From the NCBI RefSeq assembly GCF_002846555.1, contig NZ_PJMS01000001.1:868001-932000 (forward strand): a DNA stretch of 64,000 nucleotides, given 5' to 3'. Source of the stretch: Aquimarina sp. MAR_2010_214 (GTDB lineage Bacteria > Bacteroidota > Bacteroidia > Flavobacteriales > Flavobacteriaceae). Shown piece by piece: positions 28,245 to 37,885 of this stretch (position 1 is its first letter; each line of letters opens with the position of its first letter). The translations under genes and the position numbers were made by a program. Below the pieces are notes generated by a model. It was not told the origin of the DNA and ran no database searches. It worked only from the letters and a program-made list of their open reading frames with translations.

Positions 28245-29390
28245 TTGAATTTTCTAGAAACAGCAATATTAATTTTTATAGGGTCATTTTTGTTGACATA
28301 TTTAACGATACCCAAAATTATTGGAGTTGTCTCATATAAAAGATTAATGGATTCCCCTAATGAGAGAAGTTCTCATAAAATCCAAACGCCTAGTTTAGGA
28401 GGAGTAGCTTTTTACTATACATTAATTATTGGCTTGTTTTTTATTAGTAGTTGGGACACTAATAGTGAAATTATACATATTATTCCTGGACTTACAATTT
28501 TGTTTATTATAGGGCTAAAGGATGATTTGGTTGTTTTATCACCAGGCTCCAAATTAATCGCTCAGATTGCGGCAGTATCTTTTGTTGTTGCTAATAGTGG
28601 GTTTACAATACATTCTTTAAATGGTTTTTTTAACATAGAAGAAATACCGTATTACATTTATTTTCTTATTGCAGTATTTATTATGGTAACGATAATAAAT
28701 TCATATAATCTTATAGATGGGATAGATGGTTTAGCCTCAATTGTAGGAATAGTTATTTTAATTATTTACACAACTATTTTTTATTTAACTAAAGAATATT
28801 TTTATGCTTTGATAACTATAAGTTTAGATGCTTGCTTGCTTGCTTTTTTTGGATACAATGTGTCGTCAACCAAAAAAATATTTATGGGAGATACAGGATC
28901 ACTAATTGTTGGATTTATTATTAGTATTATGACTTTGAAGTTTTTGGCTTTAAAACCATCTTCTTCGGCCGAGTTACCTTTCTTTTTAGAGAATATTCCA
29001 TTGATTGCAATAAGTATTCTAATCGTGCCACTTTTTGATACAGCCAGAGTTTTTACCATAAGAATTGCAAATAAGAAAAGCCCATTTTCACCTGATCGGA
29101 ATCATACGCATCATGTCCTTATAGATTATTGGGGCTTATCTCATAAGCAAGCTAGTTATTTAATAGGTGGGTTTAATCTAATTTTTGTAGTATTATTTAT
29201 TATTCTAGGGAGTACTACTAAGAACTTATGGTTATTCATAATATTGTTGGTTAGTGTAATAATCTTAAGTTTTATTTTCTTTAGGTTTAATTATAATTTT
29301 ACTTCATTGAAACAGAAGATTTTGTTTAAAAGAAAAGTAAAAGCCATGAAAGAAAATTTGAAACCAAAAAAGGATAAACACAATAAATGA
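28245..29390 (+). CDS. WecA-like undecaprenyl-phosphate sugar-1-phosphate transferase
   Basis: This 381-residue integral membrane enzyme of the MraY/WecA family loads the first sugar-1-phosphate onto undecaprenyl phosphate and so starts the repeat unit. Landmarks are DSPNERSSHKIQTPSLGG, GLKDDLVVL (Mg-binding Asp pair), NSYNLIDGIDGLA, MGDTGSLIVGF and SPFSPDRNHTHHVLID (nucleotide-binding His motif). No ATG lies upstream in frame, so the start is TTG 28245; the next Met would remove the first helix. The 3' end overlaps ugd by 4 bases. The sugar is probably GlcNAc-like but is not proven. Confidence 0.87.
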   Translation: MNFLETAILIFIGSFLLTYLTIPKIIGVVSYKRLMDSPNERSSHKIQTPSLGGVAFYYTLIIGLFFISSWDTNSEIIHIIPGLTILFIIGLKDDLVVLSPGSKLIAQIAAVSFVVANSGFTIHSLNGFFNIEEIPYYIYFLIAVFIMVTIINSYNLIDGIDGLASIVGIVILIIYTTIFYLTKEYFYALITISLDACLLAFFGYNVSSTKKIFMGDTGSLIVGFIISIMTLKFLALKPSSSAELPFFLENIPLIAISILIVPLFDTARVFTIRIANKKSPFSPDRNHTHHVLIDYWGLSHKQASYLIGGFNLIFVVLFIILGSTTKNLWLFIILLVSVIILSFIFFRFNYNFTSLKQKILFKRKVKAMKENLKPKKDKHNK

Positions 29391-30700
29391 AAATTGCAGT
29401 AATAGGAACCGGATATGTAGGTTTGGTAACAGGGACATGTTTAGCAGAAACTGGTAATGAGGTAGTTTGCATAGATATAAATAAAGAAAAGATTCAGAAA
29501 ATGCGTAATGGTGAAGTTCCAATATACGAACCACATCTGGATGTGCTTTTTGATAGAAATATAAAAGCAGGGCGATTAGCATTTTCTACTTCTTTAGCAG
29601 AAGGCTTAGATCATGGAGATGTTGTTTTTTTGGCACTTCCTACACCTGAAGAAGAAGATGGTTCTGCCGATTTATCTTATGTTCTTGGAGTGGCTGATCA
29701 AATAGGTAAGTTAATAACAGAATATAAAGTTATTGTTGACAAAAGTACAGTTCCTGTTGGAACAGCGGAAAAAGTATATAAAACAATTGAAAAATCTGCT
29801 ACATGTGATTTTGATGTAGTTTCAAACCCTGAGTTTTTAAGAGAAGGTTTTGCAGTAGATGATTTTTTAAAACCAGAAAGAATCGTAATTGGATCAAGTT
29901 CTGATAGAGCAACAGAACTAATGCAAAAATTGTATAAGCCTTTTGTCAGGTCAGGCAACCCAATTATTGTAATGGATGAAAAATCTGCAGAACTCACTAA
30001 ATATGCAGCTAATTCTTTTCTGGCTGCAAAGATTACGTTTATGAATGAGATTGCCAACTATTGTGAGAAAGTTGGTGCAGATGTGGATGAAGTAAGAAGA
30101 GGGATGGGAACTGATTCAAGAATTGGGAAAAGATTTTTATTTCCAGGTATTGGATATGGAGGTTCATGTTTTCCAAAAGATGTAAAAGCACTTCATAAAT
30201 CTGGAAAAGAAGTTGATTATGATTTTCAAATCTTAAACTCGGTAATTAAAGTAAATCAAAAACAGAAAATTGCTCTATTGCCAAAGATCAATATGTATTT
30301 TAATAATGGTCTTAGAGGCAAAACATTTGCTATCTGGGGATTAGCTTTTAAACCAGAAACAGATGATATTAGAGAAGCCCCATCATTATATCTTATCAAT
30401 GAATTATTAAACGCAGGAGCAATAATCAAAGCTTTTGATCCCGAAGCGATGGATAATGTTGCAGAAAGGTACGGGGATAAAATACAATTTTCAAAAACTA
30501 TGTATGAAGCTTTAGAAAATGCAGACTCACTAATCATTTGTACAGAATGGAGTATCTTTAGAACCCCTGATTTTAAAAAAATAAAAAATAGCTTACTATA
30601 TAAAGTTATTTTTGACGGCAGAAATTTGTATGATATTAATGATATTGAGAAAGAAGGAATTTCTTACTTTTCAATAGGAAGAAAAGACATAAAATTGTAG
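29387..30700 (+). CDS. ugd: UDP-glucose 6-dehydrogenase
   Basis: This 437-residue enzyme oxidises UDP-glucose to UDP-glucuronic acid with 2 NAD. The Rossmann motif GTGYVG is at 7-12, [11 protein letters not shown] at 120-130, NPEFLREG at 147-154, the catalytic Lys215 lies in SFLAAKITF and the catalytic Cys261 in [10 protein letters not shown]. It is followed after 1 base by a UDP-glucuronate decarboxylase, so the pair would supply UDP-xylose. It differs clearly from the WbpA-type enzyme at 106. Confidence 0.93.
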   Translation: MKIAVIGTGYVGLVTGTCLAETGNEVVCIDINKEKIQKMRNGEVPIYEPHLDVLFDRNIKAGRLAFSTSLAEGLDHGDVVFLALPTPEEEDGSADLSYVLGVADQIGKLITEYKVIVDKSTVPVGTAEKVYKTIEKSATCDFDVVSNPEFLREGFAVDDFLKPERIVIGSSSDRATELMQKLYKPFVRSGNPIIVMDEKSAELTKYAANSFLAAKITFMNEIANYCEKVGADVDEVRRGMGTDSRIGKRFLFPGIGYGGSCFPKDVKALHKSGKEVDYDFQILNSVIKVNQKQKIALLPKINMYFNNGLRGKTFAIWGLAFKPETDDIREAPSLYLINELLNAGAIIKAFDPEAMDNVAERYGDKIQFSKTMYEALENADSLIICTEWSIFRTPDFKKIKNSLLYKVIFDGRNLYDINDIEKEGISYFSIGRKDIKL

Positions 30701-30701
30701 G

Positions 30702-31673
30702 ATGAAAAAAGTTCTAATTACAGGAGCAGCTGGTTTTCTAGGTTCTCATCTTTGTGATCGGTTTATTAAAGAAGGTTTTCATGTAATTGGTATGGATAAC
30801 CTGATTACAGGTACACTAAAAAACATTGAACATTTGTTTAAACTAAAACAATTTGAATTCTATCACCATGATGTAACCAAATTTGTTCATGTTCCGGGTG
30901 AATTAGATTATATTTTACATTTTGCCTCTCCTGCAAGTCCAATAGATTATCTGAAAATCCCAATTCAAACCCTAAAAGTAGGTTCTTTGGGTACACATAA
31001 TCTTTTAGGGTTAGCAAAAGAAAAAAAAGCAAGGATTTTAATCGCTTCTACTAGCGAAATTTATGGAGATCCATTAGTACACCCTCAGAATGAAGAATAC
31101 TATGGTAATGTAAATACTATTGGCCCCAGAGGAGTATACGATGAAGCTAAACGTTTTCAGGAATCGATCACCATGGCCTATCATACTTATCATAAATTAG
31201 AAACAAGGATAGTACGTATTTTTAATACTTATGGGCCAAGAATGCGATTAAATGACGGTCGAGTAGTCCCTGCGTTTATCGGTCAGGCATTGAGAGGTGA
31301 AGATTTAACAATATTTGGTGATGGATTACAAACACGGTCTTTTTGTTATGTTGATGATTTGGTGGAAGGCATTTACAGACTTCTTTTTAGTGATTATGTA
31401 TATCCTGTTAATATTGGTAATCCCGATGAGATTACAATCAAAGATTTTGCAGAAGAGATTATAAGGCTTACAAAAACAGATCAAAAAGTTATATATAAAC
31501 CGCTGCCTACTAATGATCCATTACAGCGACAACCCGATATTACTAAAGCAAAAGAAATTTTGGATTGGGAACCAAAAACAAATAGGTCTGAAGGGATGAA
31601 ATTTACTTTGAATTATTTTAAAGGTTTCTCTACAGAAGAATTACAAAAAAGTGAACATAGAGATTTTCAATAA
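30702..31673 (+). CDS. uxs: UDP-glucuronate decarboxylase (UDP-xylose synthase)
   Basis: This 323-residue short-chain dehydrogenase/reductase has the NAD motif GAAGFLG at 8-14, [10 protein letters not shown] with Ser118/Glu119, and the Y-x-x-x-K pair Tyr146/Lys150 in GVYDEAKR. The segments HFASPASP and FNTYGPRM are characteristic of UXS. It converts UDP-GlcA to UDP-xylose using bound NAD. Directly following ugd, it predicts xylose in the surface glycan. A strong hairpin lies just after the stop. Confidence 0.92.
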   Translation: MKKVLITGAAGFLGSHLCDRFIKEGFHVIGMDNLITGTLKNIEHLFKLKQFEFYHHDVTKFVHVPGELDYILHFASPASPIDYLKIPIQTLKVGSLGTHNLLGLAKEKKARILIASTSEIYGDPLVHPQNEEYYGNVNTIGPRGVYDEAKRFQESITMAYHTYHKLETRIVRIFNTYGPRMRLNDGRVVPAFIGQALRGEDLTIFGDGLQTRSFCYVDDLVEGIYRLLFSDYVYPVNIGNPDEITIKDFAEEIIRLTKTDQKVIYKPLPTNDPLQRQPDITKAKEILDWEPKTNRSEGMKFTLNYFKGFSTEELQKSEHRDFQ

Positions 31674-31677
31674 AACA

Positions 31678-31735
31678 TTTTTTAATGATTTGTATGTATT
31701 ATTTAACTGTTATGGTAATACAAATCATTAAAAAA
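31678..31735 (+). terminator. Hairpin terminator after the glycan operon (18-bp perfect stem)
   Basis: Arms 31678-31695 and 31718-31735 are perfect inverted repeats of 18 bases with a 22-base loop. The stem ends in T6/A6, so it can act on both strands. It starts 4 bases after the uxs stop and marks the end of the main operon. Confidence 0.75.
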
Positions 31736-31767
31736 CGTTAACTACCTCATAATAGATCTTATAACAA

Positions 31768-33060
31768 GTGCAATTAGGTAAAATAGTAGTGAAAGCTACC
31801 AGCATGTTCTATAGAGAAGATCATTGGGTTGTAATGACCTTTTGGAACAGTTTGTATATTGCCTTTTTTTTACTACCACTAGGAATCAACCTCCCAACAC
31901 CGTTTTTTATAATTTCAATTATTTTTGGAATTGGAATGATGTTTAGATCTGAAAAGAAATTTGTTTTAGATAAATCATTATTGCTTTTTCCATTGTATTT
32001 TATTGTAATGTCCTTGGGGTTGATTTACACTGATAATTTGATCAGTGGATTCGACTTGGTACAACGATCACTTTCGTTATTGTTATTTCCTTTAATTTTT
32101 CTGTTTGTTAAAGAAGATGCTACTACCGTAAAAAGGTTATTTGATTTTTTACTTGTTGGACTGGTCGTTTCATTTTGTATTAATGTTTTTAAAGCAGCAG
32201 AGAATTTGGTGTGGCATGTTGTTGATGAAAAAGAAAATATAGAAATTTTTTTCTTCTTGGAAGGGGTTGCAAGAGAATGGCATCATTTTTTTGTAGGACC
32301 TCTTTTTTCTAGATCAGTTAATACAAATTATATTTCAATCTATATACTTTTAGTATTAAGTTATTATCTCAAAAACAAATTACAATCCAGATTGCAGTTG
32401 GCTATTGTTCTTATTTTGTTTTCGTATCTCTTTTTATTAGCTTCAGTTGCTGCTTACCTTATTTTATTTATCATGTCAATACTATTAATTTCTGATATTG
32501 CTGATAAGCAGGATAAATACACAATGACAATTATCTTCTTAATGGGAATGTTATTGTTTTTAAATAACCCTAGAATATCTGATTTTTACTCCAGAATGAA
32601 AGATTTCAATAGTACAGGAGAGTATTATGATATTATAACCTCAGAAAAATCAAAATTATTAGCATGGGATGCGAGCATCGAATTGATTAAAGATGCCCCT
32701 ATATTTGGTTATGGAGTAGGAGATGCAAACGATGTTTTGATTGAAAAATATAAGGAACTAAACTACACCCTTAATTATACCAACAAGTATAATGCACACA
32801 ATCAGTTTCTGCAAACGTATTTACAGTCGGGCATAATCGGATTTGGAGTTTTGGTTAGCATATTCGTTTTATTGGCCATACGTATGAAAAGAAGTCGAAA
32901 TGAGTTTTCAGTCTTTCTAATTCTTTTTATCTCATTATTGTTCGAATCTATGTTAGTGAGATTTAATGGTATCGTATTCTTTTCTATTGTTACTCCTTTA
33001 CTTTTAAAAAAGAGAAGTATTTTGAGCAGTAGAATTATCCGAAATGATAATAATACATAA
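31768..33060 (+). CDS. O-antigen ligase-like membrane protein, second copy
   Basis: This protein of about 418-430 residues and many helices has the ligase/polymerase signature YNAHNQFLQTYLQSGIIGFG preceded by DAPIFGYGVGDAND. It is clearly related to the protein at 12802. It follows the hairpin after uxs and so may be transcribed separately. The start is GTG 31768 or ATG 31804 (residue 13); I see no way to decide. It may attach the glycan to lipid A-core or to another acceptor. Confidence 0.75.
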   Translation: MQLGKIVVKATSMFYREDHWVVMTFWNSLYIAFFLLPLGINLPTPFFIISIIFGIGMMFRSEKKFVLDKSLLLFPLYFIVMSLGLIYTDNLISGFDLVQRSLSLLLFPLIFLFVKEDATTVKRLFDFLLVGLVVSFCINVFKAAENLVWHVVDEKENIEIFFFLEGVAREWHHFFVGPLFSRSVNTNYISIYILLVLSYYLKNKLQSRLQLAIVLILFSYLFLLASVAAYLILFIMSILLISDIADKQDKYTMTIIFLMGMLLFLNNPRISDFYSRMKDFNSTGEYYDIITSEKSKLLAWDASIELIKDAPIFGYGVGDANDVLIEKYKELNYTLNYTNKYNAHNQFLQTYLQSGIIGFGVLVSIFVLLAIRMKRSRNEFSVFLILFISLLFESMLVRFNGIVFFSIVTPLLLKKRSILSSRIIRNDNNT

Positions 33061-33229
33061 ACCTAAAGTGCAATTTTATAAGGTATTTCAATTACTATAT
33101 AGTGAGGTAACTTATATTATTTATTTGAAAGGCACACCTGTAAAATCATGAGTTTTTATCTAAAAAGAATTAGCTATACAACTACGAATGAACTATTTTT
33201 GAATCCTTAAAAACAAGCTATATTAAATC

Positions 33230-34501
33230 ATGAATATTTTAGTACTAGGATCAGGAGGAAGAGAGCATACATTCGCTTATAAAATTAAGCAAAGCCCAAT
33301 TTGTGATACACTATTTGTAGCACCAGGAAATGCAGGAACGGCTGGTATAGCTACAAATGTGCATATTGCGGTTACAGATTTTCCCGCAATTAAAAACTTA
33401 GTGTTGCAAGAGAATATTGAAATGGTTGTAGTTGGGCCAGAAGATCCATTGGTAAAAGGTATTAGTAATTATTTTGCAGAAGACAGTCAATTAAAAAACA
33501 TTGTAGTTATTGGCCCGTCTAAAGAAGGAGCAAAATTAGAAGGAAGTAAAGAATATGCCAAAGAGTTTTTAATTAGGCATAATATTCCTACTGCAGCCTA
33601 TCAAAGTTTTACTGCTGATACCGTTGATAATGGAAAGCAATTTTTAGAAACCTTACAGGCGCCCTATGTGCTAAAAGCTGATGGTTTGGCAGCAGGGAAG
33701 GGTGTGTTAATCCTTGACGATATAGATAAGGCTAAAGCCGAGCTTGAAAACATGTTAACTAATAAAAAATTTGGTGCAGCTAGTGAGAAAGTTGTGATCG
33801 AAGAATTTCTTGATGGTATTGAACTTAGTGTTTTTGTGCTTACCGATGGTAAAAATTACCTAACCTTGCCAACTGCAAAAGATTACAAACGTATTGGAGA
33901 AGGAGATACAGGGTTAAATACAGGAGGTATGGGGGCTATTTCACCAGTTCCTTTTGTAGATGATACATTTATGACTAAAATCGAAGAGCGTATTATTAAA
34001 CCTACTGTACAAGGATTAGAAAAGGAAAATATAGATTACAAAGGTTTTATTTTTATTGGACTTATTAAAGTAGGGGATGATCCAAAAGTGATTGAATATA
34101 ATGTACGTATGGGTGATCCAGAAACTGAAGCAGTCCTACCGAGGGTAAAGACAGATTTGGTACAATTGTTTCAGCACGTTGGAAATCAATCTTTGGATAA
34201 GGTGAGTCTGGAATTAGATAAACGAAGTGCTGCTACCGTAGTAACTGTTTCTGGTGGATATCCAGAGGCTTATGAAAAAGGAAAAGAGATTACAGGTATA
34301 GATACTGTTACAAACTCTATTGTTTTTCATGCAGGTACATCTCTTGTAGCAGATAAAGTTGTTACTAGTGGTGGGAGAGTAATCGCTATAACATCATTAG
34401 ATGAAGATTTTAAAGAGGCCATTAAAACATCATATCAAAGTATAGAAAAACTTAATTTTGATAAGATGTATTATAGAAAAGATCTTGGATTCGATTTATA
34501 A
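33230..34501 (+). CDS. purD: Phosphoribosylamine-glycine ligase
   Basis: This 423-residue ATP-grasp enzyme is the second step of purine synthesis and makes glycinamide ribonucleotide. It begins MNILVLGSGGREHTFAYKI and has VVGPEDPLVKGI, ADGLAAGKGV, EEFLDGIELSVF, NTGGMGAISPVP and YNVRMGDPETEAVLP. It is the first housekeeping gene after the glycan locus. A strong terminator follows. Confidence 0.96.
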   Translation: MNILVLGSGGREHTFAYKIKQSPICDTLFVAPGNAGTAGIATNVHIAVTDFPAIKNLVLQENIEMVVVGPEDPLVKGISNYFAEDSQLKNIVVIGPSKEGAKLEGSKEYAKEFLIRHNIPTAAYQSFTADTVDNGKQFLETLQAPYVLKADGLAAGKGVLILDDIDKAKAELENMLTNKKFGAASEKVVIEEFLDGIELSVFVLTDGKNYLTLPTAKDYKRIGEGDTGLNTGGMGAISPVPFVDDTFMTKIEERIIKPTVQGLEKENIDYKGFIFIGLIKVGDDPKVIEYNVRMGDPETEAVLPRVKTDLVQLFQHVGNQSLDKVSLELDKRSAATVVTVSGGYPEAYEKGKEITGIDTVTNSIVFHAGTSLVADKVVTSGGRVIAITSLDEDFKEAIKTSYQSIEKLNFDKMYYRKDLGFDL

Positions 34502-34523
34502 TATCTCTTCTATATAAGACAAT

Positions 34524-34560
34524 AAAAAGCGTTTAATTCATTATGAATTAAACGCTTTTT
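34524..34560. terminator. Intrinsic terminator after purD (17-bp stem)
   Basis: Arms 34524-34540 and 34544-34560 are perfect complements around a 3-base loop, with A5 at the left base and T5 at the right. It works in both directions and separates purD from the convergent small gene at 34611-34841. Confidence 0.9.
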
Positions 34561-34610
34561 TATCTAAGTATTTTCAGACTCCAAGAATTCTTTCTTGTTT
34601 TGATGAGGCT

Positions 34611-34841
34611 TTAATTTAAAAAAGAATGAGCTTTAGGATCTCTATTCTCCTCATTATTGTCATTAAATTTCTTCAATTCCTTCATCCAGTATAGAAAAGC
34701 AATAAAACCGATCAACATAAACATCCAATTAAGCATATTGGCACCCGTCCAGTTTTCTAATTCTAATGCTCTAAACCAATCAAATGGAATAAATAATACA
34801 TCAACAAAAAGAGATTCTATAGCTTCAAAAAAATCTTTCAT
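34611..34841 (-). CDS. Small flavobacterial membrane protein (DUF6341-like)
   Basis: This 76-residue protein reads MKDFFEAIESLFVDVLFIPFDWFRALELENW, then a membrane helix (NMLNWMFMLIGFIAFLYWM), then an acidic tail ending AHSFLN. This family (DUF6341, from memory) lies next to purD and a DUF6427 protein in many Flavobacteriia. Its function is unknown, and it is sometimes mislabelled as a uracil phosphoribosyltransferase because of its neighbours. It is divergent from the next gene. Confidence 0.75.
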   Translation of the reverse strand: MKDFFEAIESLFVDVLFIPFDWFRALELENWTGANMLNWMFMLIGFIAFLYWMKELKKFNDNNEENRDPKAHSFLN

Positions 34842-34967
34842 AACTTGCTCTATATTTCTTTAATAAAAAGTCAGAAGAAGTAAACTAAAAACTTTTTATA
34901 AATTAGTTCAATAATATCTAAAGACAATATTGTGTTATTGTCTGGTGCAAAAATATAAAAAATAGTA

Positions 34968-35888
34968 GTGTTATCAAGCTTTTTTAGTAAATCAAAACCC
35001 ATTAATTATATTGCTGTAGCATTATATATGGGTATACTCTTTGGTATTGCCCATTATAGAAAGGGTTTTGAGGCAGAAAGTAGTTATGTTTTATTAACTG
35101 TTGCGAGTATTTTTTTATACATTATACCAATGCTAGCACTTAATTTTGTTGCGCAAAAAAATGATCTTACTAATAAAGGCACTTTTACAATACTTTTATA
35201 CGCTTCTCTTACAGCAATATTACCAAATTCATTAATAAACTTTCCCATTTTGTTATCAAATATATTTGTGTTGTTGGCGGCACAAAACATCTTATATATG
35301 CGAAATGAAAAAGATATCAAAGCCAAGATTTTTAATGCATCCATCTTTATCGGTTTGGCTTCAATAGCATATTTTTGGAGTATTGGATTTATAATTTTAG
35401 TTTTTTTAGGAATACTGTTTTTTGATTCCAAAAACTATCGAAATTGGATTATTCCTTTTATTGGGATTAGTATGATTTATGTATTTGCGAATTGTTTTAC
35501 ACTGTTGTTTTATGATTCTTTTTTTGCGATTACAACCTATATAGACCCAATATCATTTTCGTTTCAGAATTATTTTATAAAAGAACAGTTATTTTCTGTT
35601 GGTATAATATCTATTTGTATTGTATTCTTTTTCTCAATATACCTTATCAAGTTTGGTAGGAAAACAGCTAACACAAAACCAATATTAAGAGTTGTTATGA
35701 CTTATCTAATTGTAGCTATTATAATCGCAGCTATTGCACCAAAAAAAGATACTTCTGAGCTGTTTTTTATTGTAACACCTCTTTCCATAATCGGAACAAC
35801 ATACCTTGAAATGAGTTATCATCAATTTGCAAAGGAAATTAATATTTGGGTATTCATATTAATTCCGTTTACGATTTTATTGTTTTGA
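34968..35888 (+). CDS. DUF6427-like polytopic membrane protein
   Basis: This 306-residue protein has about 8-9 helices and starts at GTG 34968 (LSSFFSKSKPINYIAVALYMG), a start typical of the DUF6427 family (name from memory). No ATG lies upstream in frame. It is divergent from the DUF6341-like gene across a 126-base region. No catalytic motif is visible and the function is unknown. In related genomes the pair sits between upp and purD; upp is not seen here. Confidence 0.7.
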   Translation: MLSSFFSKSKPINYIAVALYMGILFGIAHYRKGFEAESSYVLLTVASIFLYIIPMLALNFVAQKNDLTNKGTFTILLYASLTAILPNSLINFPILLSNIFVLLAAQNILYMRNEKDIKAKIFNASIFIGLASIAYFWSIGFIILVFLGILFFDSKNYRNWIIPFIGISMIYVFANCFTLLFYDSFFAITTYIDPISFSFQNYFIKEQLFSVGIISICIVFFFSIYLIKFGRKTANTKPILRVVMTYLIVAIIIAAIAPKKDTSELFFIVTPLSIIGTTYLEMSYHQFAKEINIWVFILIPFTILLF

Positions 35889-36194
35889 AGGTTTATCACG
35901 TGATGTAAAACTAACAAATTGGTATTCAGTAATTCAATATAGATTATAATGCATTGATTAATCATATAGAAGAAGACATATAATATTAGGATTTATTATG
36001 CAATTTTTACCATTATAGATTAAGCAATCATGTGCTAAATACTATTGTAAAATATGATACCTTTGTATCCGCTAGAAAAGTAAGATTATAACAACAATTT
36101 ATAATCGGTTTATGGCTCATAAGATAAAATAATATAGAAGGTATAAAGGCGTACAGATTAGAATATTAAACAATTTAGAAAAATAATAGTACAG
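35889..36194. promoter_or_regulatory. 306-base intergenic region with a -7 box at 36058-36065
   Basis: TACCTTTG at 36058-36065 matches TAnnTTTG, about 130 bases before the DUF4254 gene. No clear TTTG lies at the right distance upstream. I see no coding sequence or hairpin in the rest. Confidence 0.4.
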
Positions 36195-36803
36195 ATGTTT
36201 AGTGATAAAGCAAATTCCATTTTCAAAGAAGTTATAGAAAAATACCATGTGATCGATAGTGTAGATCAAGAATTTTCGAATCCCTATGATAGTAAATTAC
36301 AAGCTATAGAGCATTTACTATATCGAAAATGTTGGATTGATACTGTGCAGTGGCATTATGAAGATATTATACGAGATCCCGAAATTGATCCGATTGCTGC
36401 TTTAAAATTAAAAAGACAGATTGATGCCTCTAATCAGGATCGAACAGATATGGTAGAATATATTGATAGTTATTTTTTAGAATTATACAAAGAGATAACT
36501 CCAAAAACAGATGCTACCATTAATACCGAAAGCCCAGCATGGGGAGTAGATCGATTATCTATTTTGGCATTAAAAGTATATCATATGCATGTAGAAACAA
36601 TTCGCGAAGGTGCTACCGATCAACATAAAGCTGCTTGTCAGAATAAATTGAATATATTATTAGAACAACAAGTAGATTTATCTACGGCTATTGATACTTT
36701 ATTGAAAGATATTGAAAAAGGGGATAAGTACATGAAAGTATATAAGCAAATGAAAATGTACAATGATGACGAATTAAACCCTGTATTGCGTGGAGGTAAG
36801 TAA
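36195..36803 (+). CDS. DUF4254-family protein
   Basis: This 202-residue soluble protein of the DUF4254 family has a QAIEHLLYRKCWIDTVQWHYEDIIRDPEI segment and NQDRTDMVEYID. Its function is unknown. In Bacteroidota it is commonly placed directly before a GT9 glycosyltransferase, as here (14-base overlap), which suggests a role with lipopolysaccharide core synthesis. No signal peptide is present. Confidence 0.8.
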   Translation: MFSDKANSIFKEVIEKYHVIDSVDQEFSNPYDSKLQAIEHLLYRKCWIDTVQWHYEDIIRDPEIDPIAALKLKRQIDASNQDRTDMVEYIDSYFLELYKEITPKTDATINTESPAWGVDRLSILALKVYHMHVETIREGATDQHKAACQNKLNILLEQQVDLSTAIDTLLKDIEKGDKYMKVYKQMKMYNDDELNPVLRGGK

Positions 36804-37848
36804 TATTGGGAAATCAAAAGAGTTTGAAACGAACGTTCTGGTGATTCGTCTTTCAGCTATGGGAGATATTGCAATGACTGTTCCTGTTTTAAGAGTTTTT
36901 AGAGCTACCTATCCCGATGTAAAGCTAACAGTACTTACTCGTAAATTCTTTGAACCCATATTTTCTGATATCGAAAACCTAGAGGTATACCATGCAGATG
37001 TAGACCATAAGCATAAAGGCTTTATTGGCCTTACTCGGTTAACGAATGAGTTGAATAAACTGAAGATAAATGCTGTTGCCGATTTACATAATGTATTACG
37101 CTCTAATGTGCTTAAAACGCTATTCTCGTTACGAGGGATAAAAACGGTTCAAGTAGATAAAGGTCGTGAAGAAAAAAAAGCATTGACTCGATCAAAAAAT
37201 AAGGCTTTCAAACAATTAAAAACAACACACCAGCGGTATGCTGATGTTTTTTCTGCATTAGGATATCCTATTGATCTTACAACTCATAAGTTTCCAAAAA
37301 AGCAACCGCTAACACCTGAAATTCTTTCTATAACTCAAAATTCGACCAAAAAATGGTTAGGAATTGCACCATTCGCACAGTATGAAAGTAAAACCTACCC
37401 ACTAGAATTAATGATTGAGGTAATCGAAACCTTGAACAAGGAAGACGGGTTTGAGATTTTCCTCTTTGGAGGAGGTAAACGAGAAATGGATATTCTAAAC
37501 AATATAGAGAGTAAGTATAAGAACGTAACGAATATAGTTGGTAAATTATCTTTTGAAGATGAATTAAAACTTATAGGTAACCTAGACGCTATGTTATCAA
37601 TGGATAGTGGTAATGCACATTTAGCAGCGATGTATGGAGTGCCAACAATTACCCTATGGGGTGTGACTCATCCTTTTACCGGATTTATGCCTTTTGGGCA
37701 ACCTATGGAGCGTGCTATTTTACCAAATTTGGCAAAGTATGACCAGATTCCAACTTCAATTTATGGTAATAAAGTACCTCCAGGTTATGAAAAAGTGATG
37801 CATACCATCAAACCAGAAACTGTCGTTGACAAGATAAATAAATTATAA
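36790..37848 (+). CDS. GT9-family glycosyltransferase (heptosyltransferase-like)
   Basis: This 352-residue GT9 enzyme starts at GTG 36790, overlapping the DUF4254 gene. The fold begins VLVIRLSAMGDIAMTVPVLR, and the nucleotide site includes LSMDSGNAHLAAMYGVPTITLWGVTHP. GT9 enzymes add heptose or related sugars to lipid A-core. No ATG lies close upstream, so the non-ATG start or a re-initiation is likely. The exact donor is unknown. Confidence 0.85.
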   Translation: MEVSNIGKSKEFETNVLVIRLSAMGDIAMTVPVLRVFRATYPDVKLTVLTRKFFEPIFSDIENLEVYHADVDHKHKGFIGLTRLTNELNKLKINAVADLHNVLRSNVLKTLFSLRGIKTVQVDKGREEKKALTRSKNKAFKQLKTTHQRYADVFSALGYPIDLTTHKFPKKQPLTPEILSITQNSTKKWLGIAPFAQYESKTYPLELMIEVIETLNKEDGFEIFLFGGGKREMDILNNIESKYKNVTNIVGKLSFEDELKLIGNLDAMLSMDSGNAHLAAMYGVPTITLWGVTHPFTGFMPFGQPMERAILPNLAKYDQIPTSIYGNKVPPGYEKVMHTIKPETVVDKINKL

Positions 37849-37885
37849 ACTTATCATGAATTTTAATCTTGACTGAAACCTATTT

